Shown here: positions 1 to 7,650 of the stretch, in pieces
Numbering within the stretch: position 1 is the stretch's first letter
Layout of the letters: each line of letters begins with the position of its first letter
Assembly: GCA_002347125.1 (NCBI GenBank)
Contig: DDXG01000231.1
Coordinates: 1-9,773, forward strand
DNA from: Phycisphaerales bacterium UBA2266
Lineage (GTDB): Bacteria > Planctomycetota > Phycisphaerae > Sedimentisphaerales > Anaerobacaceae
Length of the DNA stretch: 9,773 bases
Direction of reading: 5' to 3'
Notes under the pieces: generated by a model
Told to the model about the DNA's origin: nothing
The model's input: the letters and a program-made list of their open reading frames with translations, nothing else
The model's database searches: none
Made by a program: the position numbers and the translations under genes

Positions 1-1
1 G

Positions 2-793
2 CTGGTGGCCGACTGGCTCGAGGATGACTACTATCTTAATACGGCCCAGCCGACCGGCCCGGTTGTGGCGCACTACAGCTTCGAGCAGGCCGTCAACGAC
101 AGCAGCGGCAACGGCCATAACGGTACTGCCTACGGCGCCCCAACGTATGCGGCGGGCAAGATCGGCTTCGCCGTCAAGCTCGATGGAGTTGACGACTACG
201 TCGGCATGGGCGGGATCGGCGTGACCGCGGCGGCGGCTCGGACGATCGCAGGGTGGGTCAAGGCCGATAGTATGGACGTGCAGGGCTGGACGAATGTGTT
301 CGGTTTCACTCACGACGGCACGGACGGGCATACGAACCGGCATTTCGACATTCAACGGCTGGGCAACCAGGGCGGCGGCTATGGCCTTCACGTGCACGGC
401 TGGGAACGACCGATCATGGCGTTCGATCTGGAATGGCACTATCTGGCCGCGACGTATGACGGTACGACGATTGCGTGGTACGGCGATGGTCGTCCGGTGG
501 GCAGCGAGGCCCGGGTTCTCAATACGGCCGGGACCTTCCACGTGGGCAAGCGTGCCGACCTCGACCGCTTCTTCGGTGGTTTGGTCGATGAAGTCAGCGT
601 CTACAGTCGCGCCTTGTCGGAGGCGGAGTTGGGATGGCTGGCGGCCAATGGCGCAGCGCAGTGGTACGTGCCGGTCTTATCTGCGGCGAACCTCTCGGAC
701 GCCGAGCCGCAGGGCAGCCGCATTGTGAATTTCAAGGACTTGGCCCTGATCCTGGAGAAGTTCCTGGCCACACAGGTATGGCCCGCTCCGTAG
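2..793 (+). CDS. C-terminal part of a secreted LamG-domain protein with dockerin-like tail (5' end outside window)
   Basis: The reading frame is open from the first bases, so the true start lies upstream; the GTG at 5 has no ribosome binding site and sits inside a conserved-looking segment. The first visible residues (LVADWLEDDYY) look like the end of a planctomycete dockerin-like segment. A LamG/concanavalin A-like jelly roll follows, at about visible residues 20-215: it opens with VAHYSFE and DSSGNGHNGT, has the core strand KLDGVDDYV, and closes with the typical GGLVDEVSVYSRALSEAEL. The last 28 residues (VNFKDLALILEKFL, then VWP) look like a second dockerin-like segment. LamG domains bind glycans or other ligands at the cell surface. 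The role here is inferred to be substrate binding or anchoring of a larger secreted enzyme whose catalytic part is upstream. A 230-nt gap separates it from the next gene on the same strand. Domain call is firm; overall function is unknown. Confidence 0.85.
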   Translation: MVADWLEDDYYLNTAQPTGPVVAHYSFEQAVNDSSGNGHNGTAYGAPTYAAGKIGFAVKLDGVDDYVGMGGIGVTAAAARTIAGWVKADSMDVQGWTNVFGFTHDGTDGHTNRHFDIQRLGNQGGGYGLHVHGWERPIMAFDLEWHYLAATYDGTTIAWYGDGRPVGSEARVLNTAGTFHVGKRADLDRFFGGLVDEVSVYSRALSEAELGWLAANGAAQWYVPVLSAANLSDAEPQGSRIVNFKDLALILEKFLATQVWPAP

Positions 794-1011
794 CGACCCG
801 TTTATGGGACTATACACGGCAGGGCTCAAGCAACGGCCGTCTCTCGGGATGGGCAGATAGTGTCGGTTCGGCGGCGGCGGGGTTGTGTGAATTCCGCGCC
901 GAAGGATCGCCAGCACCTGGATCCGGATGCCTTCATCTCTTTTGTGCATCCCAGTAGCGATTACGCCACCTCTTCTTGGGTCAACGACAAGAACCCGACC
1001 TTCTGTACTAC

Positions 1012-1015
1012 GGAG
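1012..1015 (+). promoter_or_regulatory. Ribosome binding site that sets the start at 1024
   Basis: GGAG lies 8 nt before the ATG at 1024. A possible upstream TTG start at 976 has no such site and would place 16 extra, non-signal-like residues before the Tat signal. I see no convincing promoter in the 230 nt between the LamG gene and this site; there is only a weak ACGGC/GCCGT dyad at 816-840 without a T-run. Confidence 0.7.
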
Positions 1016-1023
1016 AACTCGAT

Positions 1024-2394
1024 ATGAAACAGGACTCTCATTCCTCAATGCCCGCACGGCCCGGTTCTTCCCGTCGGACCATCCTCAAGCGTGGCGGAGG
1101 CCTGCTTGCGGCCTCCACACTGGGGGCCCTCAACATCCCGGCCATGTATGCCGCCGGGGACGACACCATAGGTCTGGCCCTGATCGGCTGTGGCGGTCGC
1201 GGCTGCGGCGCCGCGGCCAACGCATTTGACTCGCCGAACGGTCCGGTCAAGCTCGTGGCGATGGCAGACTTCTTTGAGAATCGGCTGGCCGGCGCCCACA
1301 AGGTCCTCAGCGAGCCATACGGCGAGCGGATGGATGTGCCGCCCGAGAGGCGGTTTGTCGGCTTCGATGCCTGGCGCAAGGCGATTGACTGTCTGCGGCC
1401 GGGCGATGTGGCCATGCTGGCCGGATACGCGGGCTTTCGGCCCCAGCAACTGGAGTACGCCGTCGCCAGGGGTATCAACGTCTTCATGGAAAAGTCCTTT
1501 GCGACCGATCCGCCGGCGGTGCGGCGCGTCATCGAGGCAGGTCAAGCCGCCCAAACGAAGAACCTCAAGATCGCCGCCGGATTGCAGTGCCGCCATTCGG
1601 GAAACCGCCAGGAACTCATCAAACGCATTCGGGATGGGCAGCTTGGCGAGATCCAGCTCGTCCGCGCCTATCGGATGCAGCCCTGCGGGTTGCTGGGCCC
1701 ACGCCCCGATTCCGTGAAAGACCTGCACTGGCAGATTCGCAACTTCACGCATTTCCTCTGGGTCTCCGGCGGCTTGTTCGCGGAGATGAACATCCACCAG
1801 ATCGACGAGATCTGCTGGATCAAGGACGCCTGGCCGGTGTCGGCACACGGTATCAGCGGCCGCTGCGCCAACAGCACCGACCGCGGCCAGAGTCTGGATT
1901 CATTCACCATCGAATGGACGTTTCCGGATGGGACCAGGGCCTTTGATGTGGTCCGCTGGCTGCCGGGTTGCCATACCGAATTCGCCACGTATATTCATGG
2001 GACCCGGTGTGCCGCGCAGTTCTCCGGGAGCAATCATGAAGGCGCGGTCCACACGTACAAGGACCAGCGCTGCGCCAATGACAACGTCTCCTGGCGTGCC
2101 CCCAGGGAGCCCGTCACGCCCTGGCAGGCCGAATGGGATGTGCTGCTCGACGCCATCCGCCGTGACCGCCCGCACAACGAGGCCGAGCGGGCCGCGATGT
2201 CGAATCTCGCCGACATCATGGGCCGGGCCGCCGCACACTCGGGCAAGGTCATCACGTGGGAGCAGGCGATGGCCTCCGATTTCCGATTCTGCCCGAATAT
2301 CGACAACCTGACCGACGACAGTGAGCCGCCCGTCCACGCCGACGACCAGGGACGATACCCGGCGCCGGTCCCGGGCCAGTGGACCGAGATCTGA
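1024..2394 (+). CDS. Tat-exported Gfo/Idh/MocA-family oxidoreductase
   Basis: 456 aa. A near-perfect twin-arginine signal (SRRTILK, residues 16-22, then a glycine/alanine-rich hydrophobic stretch to about A44) predicts export of the folded, cofactor-loaded protein. The Rossmann nucleotide-binding loop is GCGGRGCGA at 55-63. The motif normally read as EKP is here MEKS (E156, K157, S158), so the lysine is kept and the proline replaced. The C-terminal alpha/beta domain holds EMNIHQIDE, with H258 and D261 at the usual catalytic/substrate-binding HxxD position. The family uses NAD(P) to oxidise or reduce sugars and polyols; some Tat-exported members are GH109 glycosidases that cleave via transient oxidation. 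The exact reaction is not readable from sequence. It belongs to a different branch from the other three oxidoreductases in the window, lacking their APSERI lead-in and WLGPxPW motif. The hydrolase-like gene starts 46 nt downstream, suggesting co-transcription. Confidence 0.92.
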   Translation: MKQDSHSSMPARPGSSRRTILKRGGGLLAASTLGALNIPAMYAAGDDTIGLALIGCGGRGCGAAANAFDSPNGPVKLVAMADFFENRLAGAHKVLSEPYGERMDVPPERRFVGFDAWRKAIDCLRPGDVAMLAGYAGFRPQQLEYAVARGINVFMEKSFATDPPAVRRVIEAGQAAQTKNLKIAAGLQCRHSGNRQELIKRIRDGQLGEIQLVRAYRMQPCGLLGPRPDSVKDLHWQIRNFTHFLWVSGGLFAEMNIHQIDEICWIKDAWPVSAHGISGRCANSTDRGQSLDSFTIEWTFPDGTRAFDVVRWLPGCHTEFATYIHGTRCAAQFSGSNHEGAVHTYKDQRCANDNVSWRAPREPVTPWQAEWDVLLDAIRRDRPHNEAERAAMSNLADIMGRAAAHSGKVITWEQAMASDFRFCPNIDNLTDDSEPPVHADDQGRYPAPVPGQWTEI

Positions 2395-2440
2395 CGCGAT
2401 GCAGCGACACTGACCAACACTGCCGAAGGGTGCGATAGCG

Positions 2441-4477
2441 ATGGCCGTAAACATGAAGATGCACACAAGCCCACCGATTATCAAGGTCGTCCGGACCCTG
2501 TTGCCGTGGGTCATTTCGCTCTGCGTACCGGCGGCCGTCGCGAGTGCAACCGACAACACCGCCGCCATCCGCGTCGCGAAGGAGGACGACCACTGGACCA
2601 TCCACGGGCGTGCGAACCGCGTGCAGTTCGACCCCTCCGACCTGCAAATGACCCTGCGAACGGCAAACCGCGCCTGGGCAATGGTCCCCTCGTTCCCCGG
2701 CGATTTGATCGTTGAGAAAGCTGGGCAGAGGTTGTCGCTTCGCCTGGCCGATGCCGGGCACAAGGACGTCTCACCCTATAGCACCGGCTTCAAGAGCGGC
2801 ATCAAGGTGGCCCTGGCGGGCCTGCGCTACGGTGAGATGACGATGGACCTGAGAATCAGCCTTTTCATCTGTCTCGAAGGCCCGCGGGAAGACCTCGTGT
2901 GCGAACTGGTCGCGCAGGAGAAGGACACGAATATCGTGGAGTGCTGCTGGCCGCCGGCCGTGAACGAGGCATCGTTCGACACGACGGTGGTGCCCTTCAT
3001 GCAGGGCATGTTGTTGCCGAAGGAGTGGTCCAGGCAGGTCCATCTCTACGACCCGGTATGTTACGGACGGGGTCTGTACATGCCGTGGTGGGGGCACCAG
3101 AAAGAAGGCTCCGCCGCCCTGGTCCTGATCGAGACCCCCGAGGATGCCGGCTGCCGTTTCGAGCACCCCGCCGGCGGGCCGACGCGAATGCAGTTGCGAT
3201 GGATGGACTCGCTCGGCGCGCTGCGATACCCCCGGCGTGTGCGGCTGTGCTTCTTCGACACGGGCAGCTACGTCACGATGGCCAAACGATACCGCCAACA
3301 CGTCAAAGAAACCGGGCACTTCGTGTCGCTACGGGAGAAACTGGCCCGCACGCCTCTGCTGGAGAAGCTCATCGGCAGCCCGGTCATCCACACCGGCATT
3401 CTGTCCCACATACAGCCCGAGTCGAACTACTATCACAAGGACAACCCGGCCGCCAACCACCAATGGACGAGCTTCGACGACAGGGCCGACCAACTCCGCC
3501 GGCTCGCGGAAAAGGGCGTCAGCCGCGCCTACGTGCACCTCGATGGTTGGGGTTTTCGCGGATACGACAATCTGCACCCGGACATTCTGCCTCCATGCCC
3601 GGAAGCGGGGGGGTGGGAAGGCATGAAGCGATTCGCCGACACCTGCGAGCAACTGGGCTTCGTCTTTGCCATCCACGACCAGTACCGCGATTACTACCTC
3701 GACGCGAACTCTTATGACCCGCGGCACACGATTCTGGATCGCAGCGGGAATCGACCTTTCCACAGCATCTGGTTCGGCGGCCGACAGTCGGTGCTCTGCT
3801 CGCGGCTGGCCCTGGGCCACGTCAAGAAGAACTACACAGCCTTGCTCGACCACGGCGTGAAGGTCCGCGGGGCCTATCTGGACGTCTTCGCCGTCGTCTC
3901 TCCCGATGAATGCTACAATCCGGAGCACCCGGCCACCCGCGCCGATTGCCTCAAGTACCGTGGCCTGTGCCTGGATTTCATCCGCTCGACCGGCGGGGTC
4001 GTCAGTTCCGAGGAACCGGCCGATTGGGCCATCCCCCACATCGACCTGGTGCATCACGGACCCTTTGCGCTGGACCCGGACCCCGGCCGGGGGCCGGCCA
4101 TGGGAATCCCAGTACCGTTGTTCAGTCTCGTCTACCACGACGCTCTCTTGCTGCCCTGGTCGTTGGACAAGGGCGCCTGGGGCATTCCGGAGACGGACCT
4201 CGGCTACTTGCACGGCCTGGCCCATGCCGGCATGCCATACCTGTCGTTGCAGGGCGGCGACGAGGAACTCAAGCAGGTGCGGACAATGTGCGCCCTGAAC
4301 GCCCGCGTCGGGCTCCTGGAGATGACAAACCACGAATTCCTCGACACGTCATTTCGCCGACAACGCACGACGTTCGCCGACGGTACGACTGTCACAATCG
4401 ACCTGGACAAGGATACGTTTGATATCTCCCCGGCGATACCTGCCCCGGCTGAGAGCGGAACGAAGAACGGCCCCTAA
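2441..4477 (+). CDS. Secreted glycoside-hydrolase-like TIM-barrel protein (GH101/GH129-like layout)
   Basis: 678 aa. The N-terminus has a basic region, a hydrophobic stretch (about residues 19-34) and an ASA cleavage site after A36, predicting Sec export. Residues about 40-290 look like a beta-sandwich of the kind that precedes the barrel in GH101/GH129-type enzymes. Residues about 310-600 look like a (beta/alpha)8 barrel, with HLDGWG (D368), AIHDQYRDYY (D413), GAYLDVF (D481) and VSSEEPADW (E524/E525). D481 as nucleophile and E524 or E525 as acid/base is my inference from strand-end position and spacing. The C-terminal TTFADGTTVTIDLD is typical of the closing beta domain of such enzymes. It may belong to an uncharacterised family such as DUF5696 or DUF6259; I cannot separate these by eye. 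The likely role is cleavage of an alpha-linked sugar outside the cytoplasm. GAAGGG lies 10 nt before the chosen ATG; an in-frame ATG at 2453 is an alternative. It follows the oxidoreductase gene by 46 nt. Confidence 0.8.
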   Translation: MAVNMKMHTSPPIIKVVRTLLPWVISLCVPAAVASATDNTAAIRVAKEDDHWTIHGRANRVQFDPSDLQMTLRTANRAWAMVPSFPGDLIVEKAGQRLSLRLADAGHKDVSPYSTGFKSGIKVALAGLRYGEMTMDLRISLFICLEGPREDLVCELVAQEKDTNIVECCWPPAVNEASFDTTVVPFMQGMLLPKEWSRQVHLYDPVCYGRGLYMPWWGHQKEGSAALVLIETPEDAGCRFEHPAGGPTRMQLRWMDSLGALRYPRRVRLCFFDTGSYVTMAKRYRQHVKETGHFVSLREKLARTPLLEKLIGSPVIHTGILSHIQPESNYYHKDNPAANHQWTSFDDRADQLRRLAEKGVSRAYVHLDGWGFRGYDNLHPDILPPCPEAGGWEGMKRFADTCEQLGFVFAIHDQYRDYYLDANSYDPRHTILDRSGNRPFHSIWFGGRQSVLCSRLALGHVKKNYTALLDHGVKVRGAYLDVFAVVSPDECYNPEHPATRADCLKYRGLCLDFIRSTGGVVSSEEPADWAIPHIDLVHHGPFALDPDPGRGPAMGIPVPLFSLVYHDALLLPWSLDKGAWGIPETDLGYLHGLAHAGMPYLSLQGGDEELKQVRTMCALNARVGLLEMTNHEFLDTSFRRQRTTFADGTTVTIDLDKDTFDISPAIPAPAESGTKNGP

Positions 4478-4573
4478 GCGGCGTTTGATGCAGCCATTGT
4501 GTGCGGAGACAGGTGTGGCTCGCGCAGCGCCGCTGACATCGGGTGCATTACAGCGGTGGCGGCGGAATTTGCC

Positions 4574-4607
4574 GAAACGCGTGTTTCTTGCCCGCCGGCG
4601 CGGGTTT
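4574..4607. terminator. Possible terminator between convergent genes
   Basis: Two small hairpins lie back to back in the 157-nt space between the stop codons of the convergent genes: GAAAC-GCGT-GTTTC at 4574-4587 and CCCGC-CGGC-GCGGG at 4591-4604. The second is followed by only three T residues. Position suits termination in either direction, but the stems are short and there is no real T-run, so this is a weak call. A third dyad (AACGT...ACGTT) lies at about 4615-4633. Confidence 0.3.
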
Positions 4608-4634
4608 CATACTGAACGTTCTCAACGGACGTTT

Positions 4635-5963
4635 CTACAAGATATAGGGGGCACGCATGGCGCGAGACCGCATCCGGTTGGCTTCGGGATCACCGACAAA
4701 CTCGGCCCCGCGAAGATCGAACGTCAGGTTCCGCTTCAACTGCTCGCAGATGTCCGCCGCCAGGCAGATGTTCATGGACCGATGCATGACGTCCGGATCC
4801 GCCACCGCGGGTCGGCGCGACCGGATGCAGTCAAAGAAATCCCGCACGTGGTCCAGGGACCGTTGTGTGCGGGCCGTGTAGTCCGCCAGCACCTTCTTGT
4901 ATTCGCGCATCAGCGCCGGCGATGAGACGTCGGGTGCTGAATAGCCGTCGGCGGCCGCAGCCCATCCTTCCGAACCATCAAACCGCTCGCCACAGGCGCC
5001 GTGCCAGTACTGGCACGGTTCCCAAACGGAGCCGGCGACTCGGAACAGAACCAGTTTCACGCCGTTGGAAAGGCGTGTCACCATTGTCGCATCGGGTCCC
5101 TCGTACTCGAACTCGATGAATGACACGTTCGTCATGTCGAGCCCGGCGAGGGCCTGGGCCACCGAGTGAGCGCCCCACATCGCGACGTCGGTGGCGAAAT
5201 CATAGAAACGGTACCACCCGCCGCCACTCACGTAACCGGCGTTATAGGGTCGCCACGGACATGGACCGAGCCAGACATCCCAGTCCAGTTCATCCTTGGG
5301 CGGTTGGGGTTCCGCCGGCAACCAGTCGTGACGCAGTCCATCGCGCCAACGGATGTCGGCGTAGACAGTATGAATCGGGCCCAACCGGCCGGATCGGGCC
5401 ATTTCTATGGCAAACACATGATGGGGCTCGCTGAGCCGCTGGGCGCCGGTCTGATAGACCCGGCCGTACCGACGGGCGGTCTCCACGACCGCCTGCCCCT
5501 GCGCCATCGTGAGGCAGGCCGGCTTCTCACAATAGACATCCTTGCCGGCCCGCATCGCCAGGATCGATGCCAACGCGTGCCAGCGATCGCCGGTGGCTAT
5601 CAACACGGCATCCACATCCGTCCGTTCGGCCAGGAACTGGCGCATATCGCCATACGCAGCACAATCCTTGTTTCCGTATTTACTGTCGACCGTGCTTTTG
5701 GCTGCTTCCTGCCGGCTCTTCAGGACATCACAGACGGCGACCCACTGCACATCCGGCGCAGTCAGCATGTAGCCCAAATCATAAGAACCGCGGCCACCCA
5801 TTCCAATTCCGCCCATTATGATGCGTTCGCTGGGCGCAACCGCTCCGCCAAGCCCCAGCGCCGGGGCCGGAACATAATACGGCAACGCCACCGCCCCTGC
5901 CGCCATTGCCCCTCGTGTCAGAAACCGACGCCGCGTGAGTGTCGCACCACTGTCCATGCTCAT
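4635..5963 (-). CDS. Tat-exported Gfo/Idh/MocA-family oxidoreductase
   Basis: 442 aa. The twin-arginine signal is TRRRFL at residues 10-15, followed by an alanine-rich hydrophobic stretch. The lead-in APSERI (43-48) runs into the Rossmann loop GIGMGGRGS (52-60), then VAVCDV. The dinucleotide-binding domain also has ATGDRWHA and an intact EKP motif (E146, K147, P148). The C-terminal alpha/beta domain carries DWDVWLGPCPWRPY, a signature of the bacterial subfamily common in planctomycetes. At the active-site helix it reads MWGAHSVAQ with H266; the usual acidic residue before W is M and the Asp three residues after His is Ala, so catalysis may differ. The start shown has only a weak purine-rich stretch upstream (AAAGAGAA); an ATG two codons in is possible. 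It converges with the hydrolase-like gene and diverges from the next oxidoreductase. Substrate unknown, presumably a sugar or glycoside. Confidence 0.92.
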   Translation of the reverse strand: MSMDSGATLTRRRFLTRGAMAAGAVALPYYVPAPALGLGGAVAPSERIIMGGIGMGGRGSYDLGYMLTAPDVQWVAVCDVLKSRQEAAKSTVDSKYGNKDCAAYGDMRQFLAERTDVDAVLIATGDRWHALASILAMRAGKDVYCEKPACLTMAQGQAVVETARRYGRVYQTGAQRLSEPHHVFAIEMARSGRLGPIHTVYADIRWRDGLRHDWLPAEPQPPKDELDWDVWLGPCPWRPYNAGYVSGGGWYRFYDFATDVAMWGAHSVAQALAGLDMTNVSFIEFEYEGPDATMVTRLSNGVKLVLFRVAGSVWEPCQYWHGACGERFDGSEGWAAAADGYSAPDVSSPALMREYKKVLADYTARTQRSLDHVRDFFDCIRSRRPAVADPDVMHRSMNICLAADICEQLKRNLTFDLRGAEFVGDPEANRMRSRAMRAPYIL

Positions 5964-6005
5964 GGGGTTCTCTTTCTACTGAATCTCATGGTCTTTATTG
6001 AGCCG

Positions 6006-6067
6006 CCGGAACTCCCCAACGGATCACATTCCGGATACGCCATTTAACGTCATGATCGGTGTTCCGG
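6006..6067. repeat. Three TTCCGG/CCGGAA half-sites
   Basis: CCGGAA at 6006-6011 and TTCCGG at 6029-6034 form a dyad with a 17-nt gap; another TTCCGG is at 6062-6067. They lie 40-105 nt upstream of the leftward oxidoreductase start, a place where operators are expected. Six-base sites are short, so chance is a real possibility. Confidence 0.25.
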
Positions 6068-6173
6068 CACGCCACACCGTCGATAGTACCACAACATGGG
6101 GCTCGATTTCAATGCTCCGCAGCCGTCTCTCGCTCAATGGACTGAAGTCTCTGCTCTCTGGGGCTTGCGGTTG

Positions 6174-6191
6174 CCCCGCCCCGCGGCGGGG
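6174..6191. repeat. GC-rich perfect hairpin in the divergent region
   Basis: CCCCGCC (6174-6180), a 4-nt loop CCGC, then GGCGGGG (6185-6191) make a perfect 7-bp stem. There is no T-run on either side, so it is not a standard terminator. It lies between the parts of the spacer that would serve each divergent gene, and its role is unknown. Confidence 0.5.
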
Positions 6192-6225
6192 GCGTGGAGG
6201 AGATTCGCTTTGGAAGTTATATTCC

Positions 6226-6254
6226 TTGATATTCCCAGGGGTATTTCGTAGGAT
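6226..6254 (+). promoter_or_regulatory. Candidate sigma70-type promoter for the gene at 6388
   Basis: TTGATA (6226-6231), a 17-nt spacer and TAGGAT (6249-6254) match the -35 and -10 consensus at 5 and 4 of 6 positions, preceded by the AT-rich stretch TTATATTCC. It would give a 5' leader of about 125 nt containing the tandem GAATC/GATTC dyads. Planctomycete promoters are poorly defined, so this is a plausible candidate only. Confidence 0.35.
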
Positions 6255-6314
6255 GGTCGGCGGTGTACGGAGACGGTCGCATACTGTCCGGTCGTATAGA
6301 TGGTGATTGTCGGA

Positions 6315-6347
6315 TGAATCGCGTTGGATTCAGAATCGAGATGATTC
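6315..6347. promoter_or_regulatory. Tandem GAATC/GATTC dyads, possible operator or leader hairpins
   Basis: TGAATC-N6-GATTCA (6315-6332) is directly followed by GAATC-N5-GATTC (6333-6347). Four half-sites occur in 33 nt, and the two inner ones also form the palindrome GATTC-A-GAATC (6327-6337). They end 40 nt before the GTG start at 6388, suiting a regulator binding site or two small leader hairpins. Confidence 0.4.
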
Positions 6348-6370
6348 AAAGCAGTTTTCCAGACTGACTC

Positions 6371-6380
6371 AAGGAAAGGA
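6371..6380 (+). promoter_or_regulatory. Ribosome binding site that sets a GTG start at 6388
   Basis: AAGGAAAGGA ends 7 nt before the GTG at 6388. This decides the start against an in-frame TTG at 6307, which would add 27 residues with no signal character and would translate through the tandem dyads. Confidence 0.75.
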
Positions 6381-6387
6381 TCAACAC

Positions 6388-7632
6388 GTGGCAAATGACA
6401 AGAACGGACCAACGAAAGGCCGGGGTTCATCTCTCGGTCGAAGAGCGTTCCTAAAAGCAACGGCGGCATCGGTGGCCCTGCCCTACCTGATCCCGGCGTC
6501 CGCGATGGGGGCCGACGGCAACACGGCGCCCAGCAACCGTATCGTGATGGCCGGCATCGGCATCGGCAACATGGGCCGGGGCGATCTGGGTTCATTCCTG
6601 GGCCGGGGCGATGTTCAATATGTGGCCGTCTGTGACGTGAAAAGGGAAGCCCGTGACGGCGCCGCGGCCCGCGTGAACGAGAAGTACGGCAACCAAGACT
6701 GCAAGGTGTACGGCGACTTCCGCGAGGTCATGGCACAAGAGGGTATCGACGCGGTGCATTGCGCTACACCGGACCACTGGCACGCGATTATCGTGATCGA
6801 GGCATGCCGCAACGGAAAAGACATCTACTGCCAGAAGCCCGAAACCAAGACGCTTCGTGAAGGCAAGCTGATGGTCGACGCCGCACGGCGTTACAGCCGC
6901 GTGGTCTCCGGGGGCAGCCAGCGCGTTCTGGAGGACTACCGCAAGATCGTCGGCGCCTGCTGGAGCGGCCAGATGGGCGACGTCAAGTCGATCAATGTGA
7001 ATGTCGGTCCGCTGCCGACGGAGTGCAACAAGGAAGGCCAACCGATCCCCGACGGCTTTGACTGGGATATGTGGCTGGGCCCGGCCCCCTGGGCGCCGTA
7101 CCATCCCCACCGGTGCAGCGGCAGCTACAGCATCGACGGAACAAGCTGGCGGTCGTTCAGGGATTACTCCGGCGGCGGCATGACGGACTGGGGCGCCCAT
7201 CATTTCGGTGGCGCAACCTTCGCCATCGATGTCAGGGAACTGGACCCCGAAGAGGTCATCTTCCATAATGAAAACGGCCGGAAGTTCGCCACCTGCCGTT
7301 ATCCGAACGGCAAGATGATCCATCACAATTACCCGGAGCGAGGCAACCTGCAGGTGGAAGGGACGAATGAACCGGGCCCCTCCAAGCCCGTTCCAGGGTA
7401 CGCCGGCAGCGGCGGCATCTACGGCGACTTTATCGACTGCGTCAAGACCCGGCGCAGACCCTTCCGCGACATCGAATTAGCGGCCCACACGGCCACCGTA
7501 TGCCACCTGTTCCTTATTGCCTACGAACTGGAACGGTCGCTGAAGTGGGACACCGTGAAACAGCAGTTCGTTAACGACGACGAAGCCAACCGCCTTGTCG
7601 ACGTGGCAAGAAGAGAGCCTTGGGTGATTTAA
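6388..7632 (+). CDS. Tat-exported Gfo/Idh/MocA-family oxidoreductase, QKP variant
   Basis: 414 aa from a GTG start. The Tat signal is LGRRAFLK (residues 16-23) followed by ATAASVALPYLIPASAMG. The Rossmann loop is GIGIGNMGRG (56-65), and VAVCDV ends the second strand. The EKP position reads YCQKP (Q149, K150, P151), with Gln replacing Glu and the lysine kept. The C-terminal domain has DWDMWLGPAPW and then MTDWGAHHFGG, with D267, H271 and H272; the Asp normally three residues after the first His is Gly (G274). ATPDHWHA before the EKP site is typical of the planctomycete/verrucomicrobial subfamily. The family carries out NAD(P)-linked sugar or glycoside oxidation/reduction; export is predicted and the substrate is unknown. 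The HEAT-repeat gene starts 32 nt downstream with its own ribosome binding site, so the two are likely co-transcribed. Confidence 0.93.
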   Translation: MANDKNGPTKGRGSSLGRRAFLKATAASVALPYLIPASAMGADGNTAPSNRIVMAGIGIGNMGRGDLGSFLGRGDVQYVAVCDVKREARDGAAARVNEKYGNQDCKVYGDFREVMAQEGIDAVHCATPDHWHAIIVIEACRNGKDIYCQKPETKTLREGKLMVDAARRYSRVVSGGSQRVLEDYRKIVGACWSGQMGDVKSINVNVGPLPTECNKEGQPIPDGFDWDMWLGPAPWAPYHPHRCSGSYSIDGTSWRSFRDYSGGGMTDWGAHHFGGATFAIDVRELDPEEVIFHNENGRKFATCRYPNGKMIHHNYPERGNLQVEGTNEPGPSKPVPGYAGSGGIYGDFIDCVKTRRRPFRDIELAAHTATVCHLFLIAYELERSLKWDTVKQQFVNDDEANRLVDVARREPWVI

Positions 7633-7650
7633 GAAAGCGACCGTTGCGAC

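Larger units (their letters stand above)
5964..6387. other. Divergent intergenic control region (424 nt)
   Basis: This spacer lies between the starts of two divergent oxidoreductase genes and holds no convincing coding sequence. From left to right it contains TTCCGG-type dyads (6006-6067), a GC-rich hairpin (6174-6191), a 12-nt sequence repeated upstream of the last gene (6201-6212), a candidate promoter (6226-6254), tandem GAATC/GATTC dyads (6315-6347) and the ribosome binding site of the rightward gene. No clear sigma70 promoter is visible for the leftward gene. Confidence 0.6.

Noticed and set aside
816..840. ACGGC...GCCGT dyad after the LamG gene as a terminator
   Set aside because: A 5-bp stem with a 15-nt loop and no T-run; too weak to call.
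1900..2763. 287-codon minus-strand open frame across the 1024 and 2441 genes
   Set aside because: It spans two well-supported plus-strand genes and their spacer and has no recognisable domain.
3329..4333. 334-codon open frame on the minus strand inside the hydrolase-like gene
   Set aside because: It lies wholly opposite a gene with clear domains, has no recognisable domain or ribosome binding site, and is a common by-product of GC-rich codon use.
5166..6047. 293-codon open frame on the plus strand opposite the 4635-5963 oxidoreductase
   Set aside because: The minus-strand reading has a Tat signal, Rossmann loop and EKP motif; the plus-strand translation shows none of these and is its shadow.
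5998..6306. 102-codon plus-strand open frame in the divergent spacer
   Set aside because: It starts at TTG without a ribosome binding site, has an arginine-rich low-complexity translation and no family resemblance.
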